Part shown: positions 8,899-18,775 of the stretch, in pieces
Numbering within the stretch: position 1 is the first letter of the stretch
How the letters are laid out: every line of letters begins with the position of its first letter
Assembly (NCBI GenBank): GCA_002296225.1
Contig: DBHR01000087.1
Span: 2,887-66,886 of the forward strand
DNA length: 64,000 nt
Origin: Acidobacteria bacterium UBA823
Lineage (GTDB): Bacteria > Acidobacteriota > Vicinamibacteria > Vicinamibacterales > UBA823
Direction of reading: 5' to 3'
Program-made: the position numbers and the translations under genes
Notes under the pieces: generated by a model
The model's database searches: none
What the model saw: the letters and a program-made list of their open reading frames with translations, nothing else
Told to the model about the DNA's origin: nothing

Positions 8899-10164
8899 CT
8901 AGTGACGCCGACGCTGACCGACCGCGTAGAGAAACGAGTCGGTCCGCAAGAAGAGTTGTCCGTCGGAGATTGCGACCGAGCTCAGCGTGTACTCGTCCAT
9001 CACATTCTCGGCGAGAATCTTGAACTCCGGACCCGCTTTGTAGACAGTCGTCGTGCCGTCCTCGTTCGTCACGTAGATCTTGCCATCAGCCAGCACTGGC
9101 GACGAACTGTAGGTGCCAGGTGTGATGCGCTTCGGCCCATAGATCGTCTCGCCCGTCTTCGCATCAAGGCAGAACACAATGCCGCGGTCGTTCACGATGT
9201 AGAAGTAAGTACCGTCGGTGACCGGCGTTGGCACATCCGGGCCGTTCCGCGTCGACCAGGCCAGGTGTGAGGTCGTTACGTCGCCCCGACCACCGGCGCG
9301 CAACGCGAGCAGCGGGCGCTCCCGAGTCGGCGCGTAAATCATCCCATCCATGACTACAGGCGACGCGACGATCCGATAGGCGCCGTTGTTGCGCGGGTTC
9401 AGCCCGTCAGCCCGCCACAATTCCCGACCGGTTTCCGGGTCGTGCCCAGTGACCACGTCACCACCGGTGGTCACGATCTCGGTCGTGCCGTTGTACTGCA
9501 GTAGCGCAGGGGTGATGTAAGCGTCAGGCGACTCACGCCGCGCGTTCGTCGGACGCTCGACGCGCCAAACGGTCTCGCCAGTCGCCGTGTCGACCCGAAG
9601 GATGTAGGACGGGTCATCGGTCCGCATGCCATGTAGCACCGGCACGTACAGCCCGTCTTCGTAAAGCAGCGGCGACGACGCGTACCCCCAGTTGAGCCCG
9701 AACGACCCGTAATCCGCCTGGATGTCTCGGGTCCACCCTTCGTTACCGTCGAAATCGAACTGCGTCAGAATGCCGGTGCCGGTCATCACCCAGACGTACT
9801 CACCGTCGGTCACGGGCGACGGCGACGACATGTTCTGCTTCCGACGCTTGACGTTGCCATCGCTCAAGCGTCGTTGCCATATCGGCTTGCCGGTGTTGCG
9901 ATCGACGGTCCAAAGATAGATGTGATCACCGTCGGCAACGTTGAGGAAGATGTGCTCGCCTGAAATGATCGGTGTCGCGCCGGTCCAGGCCGGCATCGCG
10001 AGCTTCCACGCAATATTCTCAGTGGTGGTCCAGGTTACGGGCAAATCCGTCTCCTGGCTGGTGCCGTTGAGGTGCGGCCCGCGCCATTGCGGCCAATCCC
10101 CACCACTGGTAGGCACGACGCCGACCGAAACCGCCAACAGAATGAGCAGAATCTTCACACGCAC
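8899..10164 (-). CDS. Exported PQQ-like beta-propeller protein
   Basis: A 421-residue secreted protein built of PQQ-type propeller blades, with repeated 'P-V-V-x-x-G-x-I-Y' strands and 'D-x-x-T-G-x-x-x-W' turns (for example VDTATGETVW and DPETGRELW). An N-terminal signal peptide is followed by the DWPQWRGP motif common to a group of exported propellers in planctomycetes and acidobacteria. The GTG at 10164 has a GAGGAG site 7 bases upstream; the open frame to 10227 lacks both this site and a signal-like N-terminus. Catalytic residues of quinoprotein dehydrogenases are not evident, so it may be a structural or binding propeller rather than an enzyme. A second, related gene is at 48874-50127. 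Confidence 0.85.
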   Translation of the reverse strand: MRVKILLILLAVSVGVVPTSGGDWPQWRGPHLNGTSQETDLPVTWTTTENIAWKLAMPAWTGATPIISGEHIFLNVADGDHIYLWTVDRNTGKPIWQRRLSDGNVKRRKQNMSSPSPVTDGEYVWVMTGTGILTQFDFDGNEGWTRDIQADYGSFGLNWGYASSPLLYEDGLYVPVLHGMRTDDPSYILRVDTATGETVWRVERPTNARRESPDAYITPALLQYNGTTEIVTTGGDVVTGHDPETGRELWRADGLNPRNNGAYRIVASPVVMDGMIYAPTRERPLLALRAGGRGDVTTSHLAWSTRNGPDVPTPVTDGTYFYIVNDRGIVFCLDAKTGETIYGPKRITPGTYSSSPVLADGKIYVTNEDGTTTVYKAGPEFKILAENVMDEYTLSSVAISDGQLFLRTDSFLYAVGQRRRH

Positions 10165-10274
10165 GGTTGATCTCCTCAGACAACGCACCGAACCATTGTC
10201 GCGCATCTGCCGGCCGGTCTTGAGCATAGCGAGTCAGCTTCGCGAAAATGTCTGACTATTGTTTCGGCGCGAAG

Positions 10275-13200
10275 TTACTCCGTTTTGAGCGCGGCCAGGA
10301 CCGGAGTCCGGGCCATCACGCGGGTCGCGACGAGCGACGTTGTCGCACCAGCGAGCGCTACCGTCACAAGTAGCCAGCCGATCGACGCGAACGGCAATCG
10401 CTGTCCGCGCTCAAGCCAGGCGGGTGCGATGGCGATCAGCGCACAACATGCCCCGATTCCCAAGCCCAGCGTTAGCAGCAGCACGTTCTCGACCAGCACC
10501 ACCAGCGTTAGATGCCGCCGATCGAATCCGACCGCGCGCAGCAGCGCGAGTTCCCGCCGCCGCTCTAGCACATTTCGAAGCAGCACGGCACCCAGCCCGA
10601 CCGTTCCGAGCAGAAGCCCAAGGGCACCGAGTGTCTGAAACGTGGCCAAGTAGGTGTTCTCCACTCGGTGGAACGTTGCCAGCCGCTCGGCCGTCAGCGC
10701 GACGTCGAACCCAAAATCAGCGAGCCGATCCTCTAGGGCAGCCGTGACCGCTTGGGCTCGATCCTCGGAAACGTCGATCATGAAGAAGCGGAAACCCTCC
10801 GCCTCAGGAAACACACGGCGGAAGTGAACTTCCGACACGACCAGCTCACGTTGGAACACACTGTCGGCCAGTGCCGCGACAATTCGAAGCCGCACCTCGC
10901 GATCCGTGTCGCGGTTCAATACAATCTCGTCGCCCACCGCCAAGTGCAACACATAGGTGAGCGAGTTGGCGTCGGCGAGGGCGGGAACGACCCCATCAGG
11001 CAGTTCCCGTCGCAGAAGGTGCCACGGGTTCTCCACCTCGGCTGCCGTCTTGGCGAGCGTGGTACCGAAGGTGAAACGGTTATCAGCAATGAATCGGTCG
11101 GACACGGCAATGACGCGCGGGTCGGCCGGCCGGTAGAGGTTCAGGCAGCTGGCATCGTCCCCGGACCGGACACGGAACCGCTCGAATTCGACGCCATCGA
11201 AGAGGCCAGTTTCGAAATCGGACAGTCCGAGCCGATCGCGGCCGGCAGTGTTGGACAGGTCATCACCCACCGGTAGCAACGAATCGGCCAGCAGGGCGAA
11301 CCCACCGGTACCCGACGCACGGTCCAGCGGGTCGCCTTCGTCTCGTCGGAACGCATCGACCGCGACGATGATGAAAGCAGCGAAGGCGATAAGCGCAATG
11401 CAAAACACGCTCCGACCCGGGCGGTAGCTAGCGTTCCTCACGCCGAGCTGCACGACCGGCCAGGGCCTCGGTTCGGCGATTGAACCCGGGGCCATCCGGC
11501 GCAGCCAGACCCAAGCGAATCCGAGCAGCGCGCACAGCAGCAGTATGCCCGCCCCGAAGAACCCGGCGGTGGCGTTCAAGACGCTGGCGCGTGCCGCAAC
11601 GACGAACCCGAGACCCAACGCCGCAAGAACCAGCGGTCCGACCCAGTCTGGGACGTGCACCAGGACCGATGAAGCCGGCGGCTCCGTCATGCCGTGCGTA
11701 GCATCCGGTAGCGCGCCGGCCAGGAGACTACGAGGCGACGTGGCCTTGAGCGCCCGCAGACTGACGGCGATTGCTACCAGAGCAGCGATGACACCACCAG
11801 CCGCACCAGCACCGAGCGTTTCTGGCGCAACGTGCAGGCTCAGTAGGGTCGTGCCTACTGCGTCGACCCACCAGGTCCGCAACCCGTACATGATGACCTG
11901 TGCGTACCCGACAGCGCAGACCATGCCAAAGAGCCCAGCTACGACGCCAATTACGATGGCCTCACGCCAAAACAGTGACCGGATCGTCTGGGGCGAAAAC
12001 CCGAACGCCTGGAGCACACCGATCTCCCGCACCCGCTGCTCGACACCTAACCGGAAAAACAGGCTAGCAAGCAGCACCGCGGAAACGACGAGGAAGAAGC
12101 TAAAGTACGTGAAATACTCCCCGAAGTCAGTCGCTCCAACCGACGCGCTGAGCGCGAGTGCCCGGACCGGAGTCACGCCGATACCGACGTCGACCGGGTC
12201 GAGTTTGGCAGCCAGAGCTTGGCGGTAGGTGGCGGCGATGGATTCGAGATCCTCGACGTCGTTAGCGAGCAAGCGGATTGAAGTGAGCTGCCCGTACCGC
12301 GACTGCCAGAGCGCCTGCCCGGCGCCGAGTTCAACGAACCCCTTCGGTGTGGTTCGGTAGCGGTCCCAGTATTCCTCGTCACGCGAGCCGATAGCGCTGA
12401 GATCGATCGGAAACGGCGGATTCCAGTCAACCATGCTCTCCGCATCGGTGATACCTGCGTAGACGGGGGCAAAATCGCGGTCGGCCGCGTCACCAGTGAT
12501 CGGCAAGACGCCGTAGAGCTGAAAGTCAGACTGCCGTGTGATCAGGCGGCCAGCATCATCCCACACGTAGTACTCGGCCTCGATAATGTCGCCCTGCCGC
12601 GCACCTAGGTCGCGGGCCGCCCATTCGTTTAAGAGGATCGGCGGATACTCGAGCGCCTCGGGCCACAGCCCAGACCGGCGGCGCGCGTTCGACGACAGTG
12701 CCGAAAACGACGGAAAGTCAACGCCCGTCACGAGAGAGTACGGCACCTCCCGGGACCCCAGCCTCAGACGGTTGATGAGATAGGTCAGAACCGGCTGCGG
12801 CCGTAGGCCGTGCTCGCCCGCAGATTCCCGCACCGCATCAATGACGATGGAGCCGACCATACCGGTGTCTGACTCGACGACTAGGGCGTCACGTTCGGGC
12901 AGCACCCTGACGGCCACAGCAAGATCGTCGAGCGTGGCCGTCGAGCGTAAGGCCGTCTCCACGCTGGCAACATGGTCCGCTGTGGACTCTCGTGTACCCG
13001 TGCGACCCGACAGTAGGATCGTGTTGACTTCACGATCGATTCCAAGCGATTCCTGTAGGCGCGGGAGCGAGACGAAGACCGCGCGCGCGGGACCCTGGTG
13101 CTGGCGGAGTGAGAACTCACCGAGCTCAGAAAACGACAGGATCGATCCGACGGTCAGGCGAACCGTCCGGCCGACATCGTCTCGCCTACCGTGCAATGAG

Positions 13201-13700
13201 CCGATCGGCACCTCCGACGGGCGCTCGACCCGCACGAGTAGTGCGGCGCCGACGTCCACTTCGAGTTCCCCCACCAGTTCTTCACTAAGAAACACCTCGT
13301 TTCGGCCAGGAGCTGGTTGTGCGGCGCGCTGATGAAACGTCCAGAACCGGTTGTCGATGCCGTACACCCTGATGCCGGACGCGCGCCGCCCGCTGGCCGG
13401 GTCGATGACGAAGCCATCCAGTGCGATGAGCGGCGCCGCCGCGTCAAACAAATCGGCCATTGCCGGAACCGCCCGCAGCTCGTCGGAGAGCGCGTCCCGA
13501 AAGAACACCGGCGCCGTGATGACAGTGTCGGTCTGCCCGAGCCGCCCGAGCGCGAGTGCACGCAGAGAACCGCGTACCGAGCCGCCCACGAGCAGTGCGC
13601 CCGCAAGCACCGCAACAGCGACCGCGACGCCGGCGATGACCGTGAGGTTCACCTGCCAGTAATAGGCTAGGCTGCGCCTGACAAAGCGTCCGAGAGTCAC
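10275..13700 (-). CDS. ABC transporter permease with two FtsX domains
   Basis: A 1141-residue inner-membrane protein. An N-terminal helix is followed by a large extracytoplasmic domain (about 40-520), a FtsX helix bundle (about 520-690), further helices, a second extracytoplasmic domain (about 770-1000) and a C-terminal FtsX bundle (1005-1135) with the usual ERRRELALLRAVGFDRR motif. The first bundle has the matching EQRVREIGVLQAFGFS. Its start overlaps the stop of the ATPase gene (ATGA, 13697-13700), so the two are translated together. Tandem-FtsX permeases of this size belong to the type VII ABC group (Lol/Mac-like) that works on lipoproteins, lipids or peptides at the outer face of the membrane rather than pumping across it. 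The actual substrate is unknown. Confidence 0.9.
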   Translation of the reverse strand: MTLGRFVRRSLAYYWQVNLTVIAGVAVAVAVLAGALLVGGSVRGSLRALALGRLGQTDTVITAPVFFRDALSDELRAVPAMADLFDAAAPLIALDGFVIDPASGRRASGIRVYGIDNRFWTFHQRAAQPAPGRNEVFLSEELVGELEVDVGAALLVRVERPSEVPIGSLHGRRDDVGRTVRLTVGSILSFSELGEFSLRQHQGPARAVFVSLPRLQESLGIDREVNTILLSGRTGTRESTADHVASVETALRSTATLDDLAVAVRVLPERDALVVESDTGMVGSIVIDAVRESAGEHGLRPQPVLTYLINRLRLGSREVPYSLVTGVDFPSFSALSSNARRRSGLWPEALEYPPILLNEWAARDLGARQGDIIEAEYYVWDDAGRLITRQSDFQLYGVLPITGDAADRDFAPVYAGITDAESMVDWNPPFPIDLSAIGSRDEEYWDRYRTTPKGFVELGAGQALWQSRYGQLTSIRLLANDVEDLESIAATYRQALAAKLDPVDVGIGVTPVRALALSASVGATDFGEYFTYFSFFLVVSAVLLASLFFRLGVEQRVREIGVLQAFGFSPQTIRSLFWREAIVIGVVAGLFGMVCAVGYAQVIMYGLRTWWVDAVGTTLLSLHVAPETLGAGAAGGVIAALVAIAVSLRALKATSPRSLLAGALPDATHGMTEPPASSVLVHVPDWVGPLVLAALGLGFVVAARASVLNATAGFFGAGILLLCALLGFAWVWLRRMAPGSIAEPRPWPVVQLGVRNASYRPGRSVFCIALIAFAAFIIVAVDAFRRDEGDPLDRASGTGGFALLADSLLPVGDDLSNTAGRDRLGLSDFETGLFDGVEFERFRVRSGDDASCLNLYRPADPRVIAVSDRFIADNRFTFGTTLAKTAAEVENPWHLLRRELPDGVVPALADANSLTYVLHLAVGDEIVLNRDTDREVRLRIVAALADSVFQRELVVSEVHFRRVFPEAEGFRFFMIDVSEDRAQAVTAALEDRLADFGFDVALTAERLATFHRVENTYLATFQTLGALGLLLGTVGLGAVLLRNVLERRRELALLRAVGFDRRHLTLVVLVENVLLLTLGLGIGACCALIAIAPAWLERGQRLPFASIGWLLVTVALAGATTSLVATRVMARTPVLAALKTE

Positions 13701-14374
13701 GTCACGCTCCCGCGCGGTACAAGCCGCTGACCGGTTAATTCGAACTTTCCAGCGAACCGATCAGCAAGGGTTGGGTTGTGGGTGACGACGACCAACACGG
13801 TTTGCTGCTCACGATGCAGCGTCAGGAGTAAAGATGCCACGGCTTCAGCTGACTCACGATCGAGGTTGCCCGTCGGCTCGTCGCATAGGACCAGCGGGGG
13901 GTGTCGGATGAGGGCCCGGGCGAGCGCAACGCGCTGCTTTTCGCCACCTGACAATTCGGCGGGTCGATGGTCAAGCCGGTGGCTGAGGCCTACCCGATCG
14001 AGAAGGTCGCTGGCGCGCGCGTGTCTCTCGGGCAACGGGTTTCCAACGAGCGTCGGCAGCAACACGTTCTCGATGACTGTGCACTGCGGCAACAGCAAGT
14101 GGTCCTGAAAAACGAAGCCGATTACCCGATTCCGAAAGGCCGCGAGAGCCTTCGGGTCGAGCGCAAACGGGTCGTTACCGTCGAGCGACACGTGTCCCGA
14201 GGTCGGCGGCTCGAGGGCGCCGAGGATGTAGAGGAGCGTACTCTTGCCGCTACCCGATGGCCCCATGATCGACGCCGACTCGCCGCGCTGCATCGACATG
14301 CTGACGTCGCGGAGTACCGAAAACTCCCCGCGGGGCGTTGGGTACACTTTGGACAGACTGGATACTTCGAGCAA
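13697..14374 (-). CDS. ABC transporter ATP-binding protein, LolD/MacB type
   Basis: A 225-residue ATPase with Walker A GPSGSGKST, Q-loop, signature LSGGEKQRV, Walker B LVLCDEPTGNLD and a following switch histidine (VVVTHN). EPTGNLD is characteristic of the LolD/FtsE/MacB group. The likely start is a TTG at 14374, with a GAGAGG site upstream. It lies 17 bp after the glycosyltransferase gene and overlaps the permease gene by 4 bp, so it energises that permease. Confidence 0.93.
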   Translation of the reverse strand: MLEVSSLSKVYPTPRGEFSVLRDVSMSMQRGESASIMGPSGSGKSTLLYILGALEPPTSGHVSLDGNDPFALDPKALAAFRNRVIGFVFQDHLLLPQCTVIENVLLPTLVGNPLPERHARASDLLDRVGLSHRLDHRPAELSGGEKQRVALARALIRHPPLVLCDEPTGNLDRESAEAVASLLLTLHREQQTVLVVVTHNPTLADRFAGKFELTGQRLVPRGSVT

Positions 14375-14391
14375 CGTTGCGACCTCTCGCT

Positions 14392-15711
14392 TCAGGATAC
14401 GGCAGACACTCGGGCCGACGCGACCACCTGCCCGAACAGCTCGATCGCTCGGTCGGCCATCCGGGACACATCGTAGTACTTCCGGACGCCGTGGGCGCCC
14501 TGCTGGCGTAACTGTTCCGTGCGGTCAGGGTCACGATAAAGCGCGGCTAATTCGTCAGCTAGACGATCGGCTCTGTTCGGCTCGAACGTGATGCCCCCGC
14601 CCGTACGTTCCAAAATTTCCGGGAACGCTCCATGCCGCGGCTGGACGACTGGCACACCGCAGGCCATAGCTTCAAGAACGGAAAGACCCTTGGGATCCGG
14701 GTAGGTACTTGGAACCGACAACACATCCAAGGTTCCAAGAAACTCGATCTTCTGAGCACGATCGAGCGCGCCGCGATAGGTAAACTCGTCACCGAGCCCC
14801 CACTCCAACAGCTTCCGTTCGATCTCGATGAGATAGCTCCGGTGCTCTGGCGCCAGATACCCCGCCACCTCAAGGCGGGCGCCCGTCACGCCGAGATGTT
14901 CGCGTACCCTGCGATAGGCATCGGCCAGTAGGTGGAGTCCCTTCTCCGGGGCAACGCGGGCGAAGTAGCCCACGGTAAACGGTCCAGGCCGACTCGATGG
15001 CGTCACAGGGTTATGGGGATACCCCTCAAGATTGATGCCGAGCGGAAGGACGTCGAGCCGATTCCGAGGCACCGCGAGGTAATCAACCATAAAGTCAACG
15101 TAGTACTCACTCACCGGCAAGAAACGATCGACGTCGTTCACGCACGCACGAATGAGGTCAAGTGCCTGGTCGCGCTGAGCGCGCGGAAGCCCGGCCAGGA
15201 ATAAGTCTTCCCCCTGCAGCGTGCAACACACCGGGCGGCCGAGCGCCTCGCGGAGCGGCGCGGCCAGGCCGATCAACAACGAGTTCGGAAGAACAACAAG
15301 GTCCGGCGCTGGCTGCGTCCGGAGCCAAGCGATGAGTTTGTGCAGCTCTTTACGTTGGTAACCGTGGTCCCCTTGCAGCACCGAAATCGTGAGGGCGCCG
15401 AGCTCCGATGGATCGACGCTGATCGCTCGACCCGCCGCCGCACGGATCACCGACGGCGCGTCCCACAATCGATCGAAAAAGTGCGGCGTTTCGCGGAAGA
15501 GTGGCACGCGCTGTTGCAGGTAAACGCTAATCCCGCCATAGAACACACGCCCGTCGCTCACGTTGCGTTCATCGGTCAGCGTGGGCGTGTAGAGGGGAAG
15601 CAGGAGAACATCATGCCCGCGGATGATCAGTTCGGCCGCCAGGGCATTGTCGCGCAGACAACTCCCGCAGTACATGTTGGCCGCCCCCGCGGTGATCGAC
15701 AGGATTCGCAC
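14392..15711 (-). CDS. Glycosyltransferase family 4
   Basis: A 439-residue GT-B enzyme. It starts with the glycine-rich N-terminal loop of this subgroup (TAGAANMYCGSCLRDN) and has in its C-terminal Rossmann domain the donor-binding EKGLH and E-x7-E motif (SVLEAMACGVPVVQP). Use of a nucleotide sugar is expected from the family; donor and acceptor are unknown. The GTG at 15711 follows the stop of the aldehyde dehydrogenase-like gene after 5 bp, and the ABC ATPase follows after 17 bp, which places it in a five-gene operon. Cytoplasmic or membrane-associated. Confidence 0.88.
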   Translation of the reverse strand: MRILSITAGAANMYCGSCLRDNALAAELIIRGHDVLLLPLYTPTLTDERNVSDGRVFYGGISVYLQQRVPLFRETPHFFDRLWDAPSVIRAAAGRAISVDPSELGALTISVLQGDHGYQRKELHKLIAWLRTQPAPDLVVLPNSLLIGLAAPLREALGRPVCCTLQGEDLFLAGLPRAQRDQALDLIRACVNDVDRFLPVSEYYVDFMVDYLAVPRNRLDVLPLGINLEGYPHNPVTPSSRPGPFTVGYFARVAPEKGLHLLADAYRRVREHLGVTGARLEVAGYLAPEHRSYLIEIERKLLEWGLGDEFTYRGALDRAQKIEFLGTLDVLSVPSTYPDPKGLSVLEAMACGVPVVQPRHGAFPEILERTGGGITFEPNRADRLADELAALYRDPDRTEQLRQQGAHGVRKYYDVSRMADRAIELFGQVVASARVSAVS

Positions 15712-15716
15712 CGCAG

Positions 15717-17135
15717 CTATGCCACCTGAAAGGCCCTCGCCCGGAACAGAAAATCGACGATGTTCCCTTCGTGGGGCGCCAGCCAGTTGATCTGAGTTGT
15801 CGGAATCGGCCCTAAGTTCAGACGATCGATGTTGGTCGCCTCCAGCAGGGACTGACGGAACGCCTCGTCACGCGTGATGCCAGTTGCAACCAACGTCGGC
15901 CCGATCGACCCGATCATCTCATTCTGAGGGCACTCCACAACAGCAACGAACGGAAACATGTACTCCTTACTAGCCGCAGCCGCTTGCGGTGACCCACACC
16001 GGATCACCGTGGGCCGGAGATAGCCGTAGCGCTCATGGCTCGTCAGGCGGCGGCCTCCGTGGTAGGACGCAGTCGCATCCTCGACGTCGTCTTCCTCAAG
16101 GACACGGTCGATGTCGCCAGAGATGGCCTCGGCCTGCCCTGGCACCGTGAAAGCTGCGAGCTCGGCCTTAGGGTCGTCGACCGGTAATGGTGTGATCGGC
16201 CCGAGTCGAGCGGCGAGCGCCGCAGCGATTTCCCGCGTATGGCGCGAGGCCCAAATGCCGGAACAGTTAATGCAACTCCGTCCGCTGTTCACCAGCACAC
16301 TGTGCACCATCGGGTCGAGATACTGCTCCCAATCGTCTACCGCGTCGTCGCCGATTAGGATCTTACTGAACCCGGGTCCATGCACTTGTATGGCTGGGTT
16401 GCCGCGGTAGCGATCCACGGTGGCCTGGCCACCGAAGATGAAGCTTCGCGGGCAGTGACTGAGAACGGCGGCACCCACTTCGGCCTCGCCGGGATAGAGC
16501 GAGATTGACTGCCGTGGAATACCAGCCTCGAAGAAAGCTTGCGACAACCGCCAAGGGGTCCACGGCTCCTGCGGTCCGGGCTTGAACACTAGCCCTACCT
16601 GTAGCGGCACGACCGGCAGCCAAAGGCTGTGCACCCCAGGCGAGTTCGACGGCAGCACCATGCCGAGCACCGGCGAAGCCGCCTGATAGCTACGCAGGAC
16701 GCCGTCCTCGTCACCGAATCCCCGCGTGAGGATACCGAGGTCAAGCTCGCGCGTGAGTGCCGCGAGAATCTGGTCAAGCTGTGCTAGCACGCCGCCGAGC
16801 TTAGCCATATTCATCCGGCAAAGCTGTTCGGGCAGTCCGGTCGTCGCCGATTGCTGCCGCACGAAGTCGTCAGGAGACTGCAACGCGTCCCCAATCGGCA
16901 GGTCGGCCGACAGGAACAACTCTCCAGCACGCTGTACCATGCGCACGAGGTCGGCACACGGAATCTCCCGCAGCGCGTCGCGGGCGAGCTGCGCCTTCCG
17001 TAGATCGCGGGCAACCAATCCACCGTTCGCCTGGCTTACCTCGGCCACCGGCTCGCCGGTGGCGAAGTGCAACATCGAATTCACCTCGAGGCTACGATAC
17101 GGTTCGCCCCACCGAAGCACAGGAAAATGAATCAA
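15717..17135 (-). CDS. Aldehyde dehydrogenase-fold reductase (acyl/LuxC-like partner of an adenylating enzyme)
   Basis: A 472-residue ALDH-superfamily protein. The nucleotide-binding region includes LPSNSPGVHSLWLP and the catalytic cysteine lies in SGRSCINCSGIW. The gene starts (TTG 17135, GGGAG site upstream) one base after the stop of a gene for a LuxE/PaaK-like adenylating enzyme. That pairing is typical of systems in which one protein activates a carboxylic acid and the other reduces the activated acyl group to an aldehyde with NADPH. It may instead be an ordinary aldehyde dehydrogenase running in the oxidative direction. The substrate cannot be inferred. Confidence 0.72.
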   Translation of the reverse strand: MIHFPVLRWGEPYRSLEVNSMLHFATGEPVAEVSQANGGLVARDLRKAQLARDALREIPCADLVRMVQRAGELFLSADLPIGDALQSPDDFVRQQSATTGLPEQLCRMNMAKLGGVLAQLDQILAALTRELDLGILTRGFGDEDGVLRSYQAASPVLGMVLPSNSPGVHSLWLPVVPLQVGLVFKPGPQEPWTPWRLSQAFFEAGIPRQSISLYPGEAEVGAAVLSHCPRSFIFGGQATVDRYRGNPAIQVHGPGFSKILIGDDAVDDWEQYLDPMVHSVLVNSGRSCINCSGIWASRHTREIAAALAARLGPITPLPVDDPKAELAAFTVPGQAEAISGDIDRVLEEDDVEDATASYHGGRRLTSHERYGYLRPTVIRCGSPQAAAASKEYMFPFVAVVECPQNEMIGSIGPTLVATGITRDEAFRQSLLEATNIDRLNLGPIPTTQINWLAPHEGNIVDFLFRARAFQVA

Positions 17136-17136
17136 G

Positions 17137-18219
17137 TCAGTACACTCCCACCGTCATCGGGGATTCCAGTCGACCAAACGGTCGGACGCCACTGACACCA
17201 TCCCACGGATAGCGCTTATCCGGACCCTCGCGCTCGCCCTCGTCCCGCTCTAGGAACCGGGGCAAGAAAAATTCCTTCGTGAGCGTCGTGATCATCACGC
17301 GACCGGTCCCGCCGTAGTCAACGACTCGGTCGGTATCGTCGGCATCAACCACCTGGATAACCGCACGCGGCTGTGGCGCATAGTAGGTGATCTTGTAGCT
17401 GTCTTCCGGCGTATAAGGCGCGCTCGGCGCCAACCCCATCAGCGTGTTGCCGTAGGTCGGCGTCATGTAGACACCATCGAGCAGTTCCTCGTGCGCGAAC
17501 CGGTTCCATTGCGGCGTGAACTCAGTGCCCCCAGAAAAGATGCCCGTGATCCCCGTGTCCTTAATACTCGATCCGTCGACCTCCAGACGACTCGCCAACG
17601 CTTCGAGCAGCTTCGGCGTCGTGAACAGACACTTGATGTCATGATTCGCACTGAGGAGCGTCATAGCTTGGTCGATGACGTGCGCCTGATAGGCCTTCAA
17701 GTGCTCCATCCAGTTTTTCTTGATCAGCTTGATCACCCAACGCGGATCAAGATCGAGGCTGAAACAGATACCGCCGCGGTATTGCGCAAGATGTTCCACA
17801 GCGAGCCGTAGGCGCCGAGGACCGCTTGGCCCGAGCATTAACCAGTTCGAACTAGGTGGGAAGCAATCATCGGGAAGCGTCTTGGAGAACAGCTCATAGT
17901 CGATCCGAAAATCGTCGATATTGATCCGGCTCTTGGGCACACCGGTTGTGCCACCCGTCTCGAAAACATATATCGGCCGAGTAGCGTAAGCCTTCGGCAC
18001 CCATCGGCGAACTGGACCGCCGCGAAGCCACTCGTCATCGAAGTGCCTGAACTGCTTCAGGTCGTCGAAGCCCTCCACCTCACGCCGGGGGTCCCAGCCA
18101 GAACGTTCGGCCCACTCCAGCCAAAACGGACAACCTGTCGACGGCTCAAAATGCCAACCGACGACCTCTCGAACCCAAGTATCCAGCTCTTCTCGAGCCT
18201 GTCGAACCGCGTCTGCCAT
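17137..18219 (-). CDS. LuxE/PaaK-like AMP-forming acyl-activating enzyme
   Basis: A 360-residue member of the adenylate-forming superfamily, close in length to LuxE acyl-protein synthetases and PaaK-like ligases. The P-loop is FETGGTTGVPKSR (about residue 86), and the A5-like motif is PTYGNTLMG. Only a short region follows the adenylation core, so the mobile C-terminal domain is reduced. ATG 18219 was chosen because the open frame upstream (to 18456) runs into the opposite gene and encodes no family sequence. It heads the operon that continues with the ALDH-fold reductase, a glycosyltransferase and an ABC transporter. The carboxylic acid activated is unknown. Confidence 0.75.
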   Translation of the reverse strand: MADAVRQAREELDTWVREVVGWHFEPSTGCPFWLEWAERSGWDPRREVEGFDDLKQFRHFDDEWLRGGPVRRWVPKAYATRPIYVFETGGTTGVPKSRINIDDFRIDYELFSKTLPDDCFPPSSNWLMLGPSGPRRLRLAVEHLAQYRGGICFSLDLDPRWVIKLIKKNWMEHLKAYQAHVIDQAMTLLSANHDIKCLFTTPKLLEALASRLEVDGSSIKDTGITGIFSGGTEFTPQWNRFAHEELLDGVYMTPTYGNTLMGLAPSAPYTPEDSYKITYYAPQPRAVIQVVDADDTDRVVDYGGTGRVMITTLTKEFFLPRFLERDEGEREGPDKRYPWDGVSGVRPFGRLESPMTVGVY

Positions 18220-18313
18220 CGACCATTCGATCCTATACCAGTGTCGTTTAAAAGCGCCGGGAACCCACTGATATAGACTAGCCGCGCGTGGAGAGCGTTT
18301 ACGGAAGAGAACG

Positions 18314-18775
18314 ATGAGCGGTCGTGTAGAGCGAATTTGGCTCAAACGCGCCAAACGGGGCAACATGGATGAAATCCGTGAAGTGCGTGTCGAGGTGGGC
18401 AAGGGTATCGTGGGCAATGTCGACCAGGGCGGCTGGCGGCAGATCACCATCATCACTCAAGAACGCTGGGAGGAGTTGATGCGCGAGCTCGGCGTCTCGC
18501 TCGATCCGTCGAGCCGCCGTGCCAACCTGCTTCTGTCGGGTGTGGACCTCGCTCACACCGGCGGGCGCGTCCTCGAAGTTGGCAATGCCCGACTGCGGGT
18601 GCGTGGAGAAACTCGTCCTTGCCAACTCATGGAACAGACCGTTCCCGGCTTGCGCGGCGCGATGACCCGCGGATGGGGCGGTGGCGCGTTCGCCGAAGTG
18701 CTCACTGATGGGTCGATTGCGGTCGGTAACACGGCGCGCTGGGTCGACGAAGGTAGCGCGACGTGCAAGCCCTAG
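18314..18775 (+). CDS. MOSC-domain protein
   Basis: A 153-residue MOSC domain (the C-terminal domain of molybdenum cofactor sulfurases, also found alone in YiiM-like proteins). Diagnostic parts are the opening 'I-W-L-K-R', the central QITIITQERW and the conserved cysteine in GETRPCQLMEQ, which coordinates or carries sulfur to molybdenum. It begins ATG 18314 with a GGAAGAG site and is divergent from the LuxE-like gene. Such proteins act on the molybdenum cofactor or use it to reduce N-hydroxylated compounds; the window does encode molybdenum enzymes, but none is adjacent. Confidence 0.85.
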   Translation: MSGRVERIWLKRAKRGNMDEIREVRVEVGKGIVGNVDQGGWRQITIITQERWEELMRELGVSLDPSSRRANLLLSGVDLAHTGGRVLEVGNARLRVRGETRPCQLMEQTVPGLRGAMTRGWGGGAFAEVLTDGSIAVGNTARWVDEGSATCKP

